The position numbers were made by a program, and so were the translations under genes. A stretch of DNA of 39,837 nt, taken from the NCBI RefSeq assembly GCF_002157465.1, contig NZ_NHOC01000018.1, positions 1-39,837 of the forward strand. Reading direction: 5' to 3'. Source of the stretch: Butyricicoccus porcorum (lineage in GTDB: Bacteria > Bacillota > Clostridia > Oscillospirales > Butyricicoccaceae). Below the pieces are notes generated by a model. It saw nothing but the letters and a program-made list of their open reading frames with translations, was not told where the DNA came from and did no database searches. Shown here in pieces: positions 33,180 through 39,837 of the stretch (position 1 is the first letter of the stretch; each line of letters begins with the position of its first letter).

Positions 33180-34406
33180 GTGAACCGCGATTCAAATAAC
33201 AGCAGAAAAAACGGAAAAAATAAATATTATGACCAGTATGGCCAGCCGGTGGATGAATATGGCAGACCGGTTGACCGCCATGGCATCCCATATGCCGAAT
33301 ATGACAAAGATGGAAATCCGCCGCGAAAGGGTGCGTCCGCACAGCGGAAGCAAACCCGTCCGCAGGCAAAACAGACCGATGGAACCTCGGGCAGGCGGGT
33401 GTCGCCAAATGCAAACTCCCAGAAGCCGGGGGCACAGAAGAAAAAAAAGCGCCGCCTGCCGGTTGTCCGTATCATTCTCATCGCACTCGTCGCCGTACTT
33501 GCGCTGGTGGTGTGGGACATCAACCACCTGTTGAACCAATACACCTATGACGACACCAATGAGAGCAGCCTGTCGGCCAATACAGAGGACGGCATTATGA
33601 CGCTTGCGCTGTTCGGCGTGGACACGCGCGAAAACTGCGACAGCGGCACACGTGCCGATGCCATTATGATTATGAGCGTCGACCCGGCGCGCAGCTCTGT
33701 CAAGCTGGTGTCGCTCATGCGCGACAGCTATGTCGAGGTTCCGGAACACGGCAAGACCAAGCTCTGCCATGCCTACGGCTATGAGGACGGCGGGCCGCAG
33801 CTGATGCTCGAGACGCTGAACAATGCGTTTGATATGAACATCACCGAGTATATGACGGTCGATTTTGCACAGATGGCGTCGATTATCGACGCAGTCGGCG
33901 GTGTTACCGTCACGCTGACCGAAGATGAGCTGGCGGAGACAAATAAATTTATCGATGAATACTGCTGGGAAAATAATATGCCAACCCAACGCATTGAAGC
34001 CGCCGGCGAGCAGGAGCTCAACGGCATTCAGGCGATGACCTATGGCCGCATCCGAAAGGGCAATACCGGCGGCGACTGGCAGCGCACCGAGCGCCAGTCC
34101 GTCGTGCTCAATCAGGTATTCTCCAAGGCAACGGGCAACCCGATTACACTGCTCAAATTCCTGCACGGACTGATGCCGAATATCACCTCGTCCATGAGTA
34201 AGGCGGACTTCTGGTATATGGGTCTGCGCACGATTGTGCACGGAATGCCGTCGATGGGTCATATCCGCCTGCCGCTCGAAGGCGAATGGCAATATGGCAC
34301 GACAAGTGACGGCATGTCGGTCATCCAGTTTAATGACAATGTGCTGGCGCACCACCTGCACGACTATATCTTCAATGATATCACTCCACAGGCCATTGAA
34401 GACTGA
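33180..34406 (+). CDS. LCP-family (LytR-CpsA-Psr) cell-wall glycopolymer transferase
   Basis: 408 residues from a GTG at 33180 with AAAGGGAG 7 nt upstream; the promoter position rules out earlier starts. The N-terminal cytoplasmic part has Tyr/Gly/Pro repeats (QYGQPVDEYGRPVDRHGIP) and a Lys/Gln-rich stretch, followed by one membrane helix VVRIILIALVAVLALVVW. The LCP domain is outside the cell: LALFGVDTRE, SGTRADAIMIMSVDP, LVSLMRDSYVEV and AGEQELNGIQAMTYGRIRKG with the catalytic Arg/Asp set. Members attach teichoic acids or polysaccharide to peptidoglycan. The terminator at 34416 follows. Confidence 0.92.
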   Translation: MNRDSNNSRKNGKNKYYDQYGQPVDEYGRPVDRHGIPYAEYDKDGNPPRKGASAQRKQTRPQAKQTDGTSGRRVSPNANSQKPGAQKKKKRRLPVVRIILIALVAVLALVVWDINHLLNQYTYDDTNESSLSANTEDGIMTLALFGVDTRENCDSGTRADAIMIMSVDPARSSVKLVSLMRDSYVEVPEHGKTKLCHAYGYEDGGPQLMLETLNNAFDMNITEYMTVDFAQMASIIDAVGGVTVTLTEDELAETNKFIDEYCWENNMPTQRIEAAGEQELNGIQAMTYGRIRKGNTGGDWQRTERQSVVLNQVFSKATGNPITLLKFLHGLMPNITSSMSKADFWYMGLRTIVHGMPSMGHIRLPLEGEWQYGTTSDGMSVIQFNDNVLAHHLHDYIFNDITPQAIED

Positions 34407-34415
34407 ACAAATATA

Positions 34416-34457
34416 AAAAGATGCATCGCGGAATCCGGTTCTGCGGTGCATCTTTTT
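34416..34457. terminator. Bidirectional terminator between the LCP gene and rnr
   Basis: AAAAAGATGCA...TGCATCTTTTT stem with an inner CGCGGAA/TTCTGCG pair including G-U. Confidence 0.85.
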
Positions 34458-34479
34458 CGTGTAGGAACAGTTCGGCGGA

Positions 34480-36630
34480 TCAGCCGACCGTGCCTTCATC
34501 CGGCGTGAAGATGAAATCAATCAAGCCGGTGGTGGCAGAGGCGTTGACAAGGGTGACGTTGACCGGCATGCCGAGATGGTAATTTTGCCCGGTGTGCTTG
34601 CCGAACAGCGTGATGCGCTCGGGATTGAACTCGAACCAGTCATTTTTCATCGTATCCAGCCGCACCATGCCTTCAATCATGTTGTCCAGCTGGACATATA
34701 CGCCGAAGTTGGTGATGTTGGAAATATATCCGTCAAACGTATGGCCGATATACTGTGAGATATAATCCGCCATATACAGCTTTTCGATCTCGCGCTCGGC
34801 AGCGTCGGCGGCAAGCTCGCGCTCGGTCGATTGCAGTGCCGCCTGTTCGCACAGGGCAGTCAGTTCGCGGCTGCCCTGATCGCCCGCAAGCATGCGGGTC
34901 AGCATGCGGTGCACGACGAGGTCGGGATAGCGCCGGATCGGTGAGGTGAAATGCAGATAATATTTGGCTGCCAGACCGTAATGTCCGAGGCATTCGGGCG
35001 AATACCGCGCGCGGGCAAGCGAGCGCAGCAGCATGGTCGGCAGCGCCTGCTGCTCCGGATTGCCTGCGGTCTGGTCAAGGATGCGCTGGAGCTGATGGGT
35101 ATCTGTCAGATCCTTTTCGCGCAGACGGTAGCCGAACAGGCGCGCCTGTGTCGCAAAGGCGCGCAGCTTATCCAGATCGGGATCTTCGTGCACGCGGTAG
35201 ACGGCAGGCATCTGATGGCGGAACAGCGCTTCTGCGACCGCTTCGTTTGCGATCAACATAAATTCTTCAATCAGGCGCTCGGCATCGCCGCGGCCGCGCT
35301 TTTCCACACCGGTCGGGTCGCCGTTGCGGTCACACAGGATGACCGGCTCCGGGATGTTCAGCTCGAGCGCGCCGCGCTGCATGCGGCGATCGTGCAGGGT
35401 TTTGGCAAGTGCATTCATCTCGTCGAGCACCGGTGCGATATCCTGCCGCAAATTGCGCTCCTTCCAGTCGCCCGCGAGCATGCGGTTGACCTGTGCATAG
35501 GTCAGGCGTGCATAGGAGCAGATGACCGAACGATGGAAATCGGCAGAATAGCGCGTGCCGTCCTTGCCGAGCTCGATAAATGCGGAAAATGCAAGGCGGT
35601 TGACGCCGGGATTGAGCGAACAAATGCCGTTGGACAGCGGCAGCGGCAGCATCGGGATGACCTGATCGGCATAATAGACCGAGGTGCCGCGCTTGAATGC
35701 TTCCTTATCCAGCGGGGAATCCGGCGTGACATAATATGATACATCCGCGATGTGCACGCCGAGGCGGTAATGTCCATTGGGCAGTGTTTCGAGGGAGACG
35801 GCATCGTCAAAATCCTTTGCGGTATCGCCATCGATGGTGAACAGCTTCTGACTGCGCAGATCGAGTCTGCCGACCCAGTCCTTTTCCTGCACGAACAGGG
35901 GGATGTGTTCCGCCTGTTCCATCGCGTCCTGTGGGAACGGCGCGGAGATATCGTGCTCATACAGGATGGCGGCGGCAGCGGCATCGCGCGTCAGGCCGGA
36001 GCCGAATACGCGCGTGACAACGCCCTGCGGCAGGAATTTCTCGTTGCCGCGGAACAGCACCTTGACGGCGACGCGGTCGCCCGGATGAGCGTCTCCAATG
36101 TGTTTTTTGCTGATGACGATTTCCGGCAGCTTGCCGCTGTCGTCGCGGAACATCGTCATTTTGCCACGCATGACGATGCAGCCGGTGACGTCATCGCGTG
36201 TCTGCGACAGAATGCGCAGCACTTCTCCCTCGCAGCGGTTCGGCTTGTCGCTCTGTCCACCGCGGTGTGCATCCTGCCGGACGCGGACGAGCACGCGGTC
36301 GCCGTGCCAGGCATCTTTGCCGCGGTGCGGCGGGATGAAAATGTCTTCTCCCTTGCCCGATTCCGGGCGGACAAACGCGTAGCCGCGCCCGGTCGCACAG
36401 TAGGTGCCTGCAAGGCAGCCGAACGCTTCCGGCCTGCCGTAACGGTTGCTGCGCGCGCGCATCAGGCTGCCTTCGTCGACGAGCTCGGCGAGCACACGCA
36501 CGAGGTCACTGTGTTTCGGGTGTGCGCCGCGCCCGTCCAGCGCGCGGATGATATCATCCTGCGTGCAGACGCCCTGAGCGGCTTCTATAATCAATTGCTT
36601 CAGTACTGTATCTTTGCATTCAGCGGTCAT
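34480..36630 (-). CDS. rnr: Ribonuclease R (RNB-family 3'-5' exoribonuclease)
   Basis: 716 residues from the ATG at 36630, 10 nt from GGAGG; an in-frame GTG at 36639 is too close to that site. Order of parts: N-terminal winged-helix region (VLKQLIIEAAQG), cold-shock domains, the RNB catalytic domain with DGDTAKDFDDAVSLE (metal-binding aspartates) and FTSPIRRYPDLVVHRML, and a C-terminal S1 domain GYISNITNFGVYVQLDNMIEG. It degrades structured RNA and helps rRNA and tmRNA-linked turnover in the cytoplasm. The usual Lys-rich C-terminal tail is missing. Confidence 0.95.
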   Translation of the reverse strand: MTAECKDTVLKQLIIEAAQGVCTQDDIIRALDGRGAHPKHSDLVRVLAELVDEGSLMRARSNRYGRPEAFGCLAGTYCATGRGYAFVRPESGKGEDIFIPPHRGKDAWHGDRVLVRVRQDAHRGGQSDKPNRCEGEVLRILSQTRDDVTGCIVMRGKMTMFRDDSGKLPEIVISKKHIGDAHPGDRVAVKVLFRGNEKFLPQGVVTRVFGSGLTRDAAAAAILYEHDISAPFPQDAMEQAEHIPLFVQEKDWVGRLDLRSQKLFTIDGDTAKDFDDAVSLETLPNGHYRLGVHIADVSYYVTPDSPLDKEAFKRGTSVYYADQVIPMLPLPLSNGICSLNPGVNRLAFSAFIELGKDGTRYSADFHRSVICSYARLTYAQVNRMLAGDWKERNLRQDIAPVLDEMNALAKTLHDRRMQRGALELNIPEPVILCDRNGDPTGVEKRGRGDAERLIEEFMLIANEAVAEALFRHQMPAVYRVHEDPDLDKLRAFATQARLFGYRLREKDLTDTHQLQRILDQTAGNPEQQALPTMLLRSLARARYSPECLGHYGLAAKYYLHFTSPIRRYPDLVVHRMLTRMLAGDQGSRELTALCEQAALQSTERELAADAAEREIEKLYMADYISQYIGHTFDGYISNITNFGVYVQLDNMIEGMVRLDTMKNDWFEFNPERITLFGKHTGQNYHLGMPVNVTLVNASATTGLIDFIFTPDEGTVG

Positions 36631-36672
36631 TGCCGTCACGCCTCCGTTCCTCGAAAAGCTCTCTTTCCTGTT

Positions 36673-36701
36673 ATTATACCAGATTTACCGCGGAAAGCAT
36701 A
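36673..36701 (-). promoter_or_regulatory. Extended -10 promoter of rnr
   Basis: On the minus strand, TGGTATAAT (TG-N-TATAAT) with a weak -35 TATGCT 17 nt upstream. It shows that rnr does not depend on the upstream noncoding transcript. Confidence 0.55.
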
Positions 36702-36743
36702 CCGTATGTGCAGAAAAAACGGGAAGCGGCACTGATTTGCGCG

Positions 36744-36774
36744 CAAAAAAACGGCTCCGTAATCACGAAGCCGT
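36744..36774 (-). terminator. Intrinsic terminator of the candidate long noncoding RNA
   Basis: On the minus strand, ACGGCT/AGCCGT plus CGT/ACG pairs around a single mismatch and a 4-nt loop, followed by seven T. Confidence 0.8.
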
Positions 36775-37503
36775 AGCCAACACTTTGCATTTGAATTCTA
36801 TGCAATAAATTTAAGAATGATTTGGAATAACAGGATCGCAGCAGATATATCATACCGTTTTGATTCAGCTGCCGTTTGGCTGATCTGCACGTTCGCACGA
36901 TTCGGAGAGGAAACACAACTCCCGATGCGGAACAAAAAGAGGAAAACCAGATCGCTGATCGATGGTTTATCATATCCCTCCACTACAGATTCGGAACTGT
37001 TCGGTGCCATACAGGTTCGGTTGTTTTGACGATACGGAGGCACATCCGGTAGCATGTTGCTGATGAGCGATAGCTCAGTGCCCGGTTATCTGTCGTTCAA
37101 GCGAAATGTAATTCAGGTATCCGGAAGGGGGTTCTCCTGCTCGGAAACCGGAACGATCAATCCGACCCACCTCGATGCGTTTTGCCGGGGATTGGGGATA
37201 CGTGCTACATCGGAATGTCTGTCATGATCCACCATCGGTCTTGCCGTCAGGCACCCAACGGGATAAAAGCTGAACACCGGATTTTGGAGGACGCAACCGG
37301 AAAAACCGGAGCGTGAATCTGTCAATGGCTACGAATTGGAAGTGTACCCGGAGGCTGTTCGGATCGGTTATCCGGCCAGTCTGCTGCGAGTCCTGCCGTT
37401 CCAATGCTGTTCATCTACCATCGGACTCACCCGCTTTCGATAGACTTCTACTTTCAAAAGGAGCCATCAGAATGTCTGATATGTCTTGGCTCTCTTTTAA
37501 TGT
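36744..37503 (-). ncRNA. Candidate long structured noncoding RNA (about 760 nt)
   Basis: Most of the 1.1-kb gap between rnr and the asparaginase gene. It is bounded by a near-consensus minus promoter (37510-37538) and an intrinsic terminator (36744-36774). The longest minus-strand frames inside it (about 60-85 codons) lack ribosome sites and have no recognisable protein character. Local stems are frequent: GAGCC/GGCTC with ATCAG/CTGAT at 37461-37492, an 8-bp stem GUGAGUCC/GGACUCGC at 37386-37430 with one G-U, and smaller hairpins of the type CGGAT/ATCCG, TGCC/GGCA and TGAGC/GCTCA further down. Known large bacterial RNA classes to compare are OLE, GOLLD, ROOL, HEARO and raiA; no match is claimed. 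The alternative is a decayed gene. Confidence 0.55.
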
Positions 37504-37509
37504 GAATAT

Positions 37510-37538
37510 ATATTACCACAACGGAGTGTTTTTGTCAA
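37510..37538 (-). promoter_or_regulatory. Strong promoter of the candidate noncoding RNA
   Basis: On the minus strand, consensus TTGACA, an exact 17-nt spacer and TAATAT; one of the best promoter matches in the window. Confidence 0.8.
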
Positions 37539-37619
37539 TAACATTTTTGAAAAATGTAACGATTTTTTTTGAAAAATACGGCGGGAAGAAAGAAAAAATT
37601 GTTAAATTCGTAACTTTTG

Positions 37620-37648
37620 TTGCTTTTTAGGGCATTGTGTGCTATACT
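37620..37648 (+). promoter_or_regulatory. Promoter of the asparaginase gene
   Basis: TTGCTT, a 17-nt spacer and TATACT, leaving a 5' UTR of about 95 nt. Confidence 0.6.
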
Positions 37649-37750
37649 AAAAATGTTAGGGGATATACAGGATTATACAAATAGTAAATTTGATAAAATA
37701 TATTTCGAGTTGTATTATTTCGCAGCCGAGGGAAAGGCGGGAAACGTGCA

Positions 37751-38656
37751 ATGAAACACATTCTGCTGCTGTCCACCGGGGGCACCATTTCGTGCCGCGC
37801 GGGCGCGGACGGCCTTGCACCGCAGGCGGACGGGACACAGCTGCTGGGCGAGGTGCGCGTGCCGGAGGGCGTGCGCGTCGAGGTGCGCGACCTGATGTGC
37901 GTGGACTCCACCGATGTCACGGATACGCAGCGCCTTGCGATGGCGCGTGCCCTGTGGGAAAACCGCAAAACGTATGACGGCTTTGTACTGACACATGGAA
38001 CGGATACCATGGCGTACACAGCCGCTTTTTTATGCCGCGTGCTGCCGGGCTTTGACCGGCCTGTGATCCTGACGGGATCACAGCTGCCAATGGAAGAGGA
38101 TGGCTCGGATGCGCCGGAAAATCTGTCTGACGCGCTCGTCTGCGCTGCATCGGACTACCGCGGCGCGGCGGTGTGCTTTGCCGGAAAACTGCGGCGCGGC
38201 ACGTGTGTGACCAAGGCGGATACGCAGGCGTTTGACGCCTTTTCCGGCGGGAATACGGGCTGTCCGCCGGACGGCGTGATCGACGACGGGGTGCTCACTC
38301 TTCTGGATATGCCGCAGCCGGAGGCACCTGCGCTGCGCCTGCCTGTGCCGGTGCGCGCGGCTGTGCTGCCCGTGACGCCGCTGCTGGATGCGGAAACGGT
38401 GCTCACCTGCTGCGGGCGCGATGTGCTGCTGCTGTACGGCTATGGTGTGGGCGGCGTGCCGGAAGCACTCGCGGACGCGGTCGCGCAGGTCGTCCGCTCG
38501 GGCACGCGTGTCTATCTCGGGACGCAGTGCGCCTGCGGGCCTGCGGACTGCTCGGTTTATGCGGTCGGACGGCGCATGCAGGCGCTCGGTGTGCGCTGTC
38601 TCGGCGCGCAGACGGTGGAGGACGCCATCGCGTGCATTCAGTGCGGGCTTTTGTAG
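37751..38656 (+). CDS. Asparaginase
   Basis: 301 residues, with GAGGGAAAGGCGGG-type purine-rich sequence before the ATG. The catalytic threonine motif STGGTISC lies at residues 8-15 and the second motif LTHGTDTMAYTAAF at about 78-91, with PVILTGSQLPM following; these are characteristic of type I/II asparaginases. The protein hydrolyses asparagine to aspartate and ammonia. The absence of a signal peptide indicates a cytoplasmic enzyme (type I-like). The 301-residue size is slightly below the usual 330. It is a single-gene unit behind its own promoter. Confidence 0.9.
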   Translation: MKHILLLSTGGTISCRAGADGLAPQADGTQLLGEVRVPEGVRVEVRDLMCVDSTDVTDTQRLAMARALWENRKTYDGFVLTHGTDTMAYTAAFLCRVLPGFDRPVILTGSQLPMEEDGSDAPENLSDALVCAASDYRGAAVCFAGKLRRGTCVTKADTQAFDAFSGGNTGCPPDGVIDDGVLTLLDMPQPEAPALRLPVPVRAAVLPVTPLLDAETVLTCCGRDVLLLYGYGVGGVPEALADAVAQVVRSGTRVYLGTQCACGPADCSVYAVGRRMQALGVRCLGAQTVEDAIACIQCGLL

Positions 38657-38870
38657 CCAGTCGGCGGGATGTGCGCGGGGATATCGGCAAATTGTGAAAA
38701 ACAACTGAGCGAATCGCCAAAAATTTGTTCTCTTTTTGTCTCGCATATGAGGCAGGTTTGCCGTATAATAGAAGATATATAAGTATCGGGCGATGCAGCA
38801 GGCAGTTGCCTTATCTGCCCGCCCGGGACATGGCACGACCATCCCTGAAAATAGCGAGGTATCTTATTTT

Positions 38871-39837
38871 ATGGATAAAATGAATCTGGTTGTCGTGTTC
38901 GGCGGCGTTTCCTCCGAGCACGACATCTCCTGCATCTCAGCGGCCTCCATTCTGCGCAATGCGGATGCAGATAAATATGAGATTTATCCGGTCGGCATCA
39001 CAAAATCCGGCAGCTGGAAGCTGTTCGAGTCGACGGATTATGACAGCGTGGAAAACGGAAGCTGGGAGACAAGCGAACAGGCTGTCCCGGCGATGCTGTC
39101 GCCGACCGCGGGACGCACGGCCTGCTTGTGCTGCGCGAGAGCGGTGCGGAGGTCATCCATGCGGACTGCGTCTTCCCGGTGCTGCACGGCATCGGCGGCG
39201 AGGACGGTACGTTGCAGGGTCTGCTTGAGCTGGCGCATATCCCGTATGTCGGCCCGGGTGTTGCGGCTTCCGCGTGCAGCATGGACAAGAGCCTGACCAA
39301 GATCATCGTCGAGCAGGAAGGCGTGCGCCAGGCGGCCTTTTATCTGGCGCGCCGCAGCGCATTTCGCGCGGACGCCGAGGCGGTCTGCGCCGAGGCAGAG
39401 CAGAAGCTGGGCGCTTATCCGGTCTTTGTCAAGCCGTGCAGTGAGGGCTCGTCCGTCGGTGTCTCTAAGGCGACCGACCGCGCATCCTTGAAAAAGGGTC
39501 TGGAGGAAGCCTTTCGCTATGACGCGAAGGTACTGGTCGAGGAATTCATCGACGGCCATGAGATTGAGGTCGCTGTGTTGGGCAACGACGCGCCGACCGC
39601 ATCCGTTGCAGGCGAAATCGCGCCGAGCCAGGAGTTTTACACCTTCGAGGCAAAATATGTCGACGGTACATCCGGCCTGTACATCCCGGCGCACATCAGC
39701 GACAGCGCCATGGCAAATGTCCGCGAAGCGGCTGTCCGCGTCTATACGGCGCTCGGCTGCAAGGTACTGTCCCGCGTCGATTTCTTCTGTACCTATGCCG
39801 ATGATGAAATCGTGTTCAACGAGATCAACACGCTGCC
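38871..39837 (+). CDS. ddl: D-alanine-D-alanine ligase, 3'-truncated by the window (one apparent frameshift)
   Basis: ATP-grasp enzyme making D-Ala-D-Ala for peptidoglycan. The ATG at 38871 with GCGAGGT upstream opens NLVVVFGGVSSEHDISCISA, the family's N-terminal motif. The frame breaks near 39104: after AMLSP the expected DRGTHGLLVLRE needs one more G (CCG-GAC read as CCGAC). Then ADCVFPVLHGIGGEDGTLQG, PVFVKPCSEGSSVGVSK, VLVEEFIDGHEIEVAVLG and the metal-site region RVDFFCTY, FNEINTL follow in one frame to the window end. About 30-40 C-terminal residues are missing. The single G/C loss in a short run suggests sequencing error. Confidence 0.93.

Noticed and set aside
33192-34520. 442-codon minus-strand frame
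   Set aside because: Antisense shadow of the LCP gene; it also runs through a terminator.
37060-37110. tRNA-like stretch GCGATAGCTCAGTG
   Set aside because: Resembles a D-arm on the plus strand, but no acceptor stem, anticodon arm or T-arm could be closed.
36798-37404. Frames of 60-85 codons inside the candidate noncoding RNA
   Set aside because: No ribosome sites, overlapping in different frames, and no protein-like conservation signs.

Overview
The window looks like a chromosomal segment of a moderately high-GC Gram-positive anaerobe of class Clostridia, probably Oscillospirales and close to Butyricicoccus/Agathobaculum (an inference). The basis is strong AGGAGG ribosome sites, sigma-A type promoters, a T-box leader on thrS, a clostridial 2[4Fe-4S] ferredoxin, a YtrA-type GntR/ABC operon, and an LCP cell-wall protein. 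No rRNA, tRNA or CRISPR array was recognised.

Layout. 1-3130: a broken glmU, then prs and a YmdB-type phosphodiesterase. 3190-5954 (minus): a zinc-ribbon membrane protein and a GntR-ATPase-permease operon. 6100-13970: a compact phage head module (small and large terminase, a small membrane protein, portal, scaffold, capsid with an extra surface-type domain, adaptor, tail-hub-like and coiled-coil proteins) with no integrase, tail, lysis or replication genes. 14035-15842 (minus): a CPA2 antiporter, a hairpin-rich gap and a ferredoxin. 16009-21184: a Clp ATPase, an orphan GHKL kinase and an SNF transporter. 21467-26740: T-box-thrS, a small antisense carboxypeptidase-regulatory-like gene, proS and an MscS channel.

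26963-28757 is the most unusual part. One strong promoter, a structured leader of about 190 nt, ten tiny tandem genes (31, 38, 29, 29, 31, about 40, 45, 41, 31 and 39 codons) each with its own ribosome site, and a strong terminator form one self-contained unit. Most of the peptides belong to two related subfamilies opening with an FF(S/D)(E/N)-type motif. Two neighbouring copies encode the same peptide and sit in a 141-bp tandem duplication. A CPBP-family membrane protease gene follows behind its own promoter, then tadA and a small unknown gene.

30756-34406: a two-helix membrane protein, secG, an unknown protein and a sugar-type nucleotidyltransferase (all minus), then an LCP protein (plus). 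34480-36630 (minus): RNase R. 36744-37503 (minus) is the second notable region: a near-consensus promoter and an intrinsic terminator bracket about 760 nt that lack a credible gene and are rich in hairpins, so a long structured noncoding RNA is likely. 37751-39837: an asparaginase and the start of D-Ala-D-Ala ligase, cut by the window end.

Seven genes or gene parts are interrupted by apparent single-base G/C deletions in short G/C runs (near 684, 987, 5470, 5866, 7094, 7441 and 39104). The uniform pattern suggests assembly or sequencing error more than biological decay, except possibly the 5' half of glmU, where more sequence appears lost.
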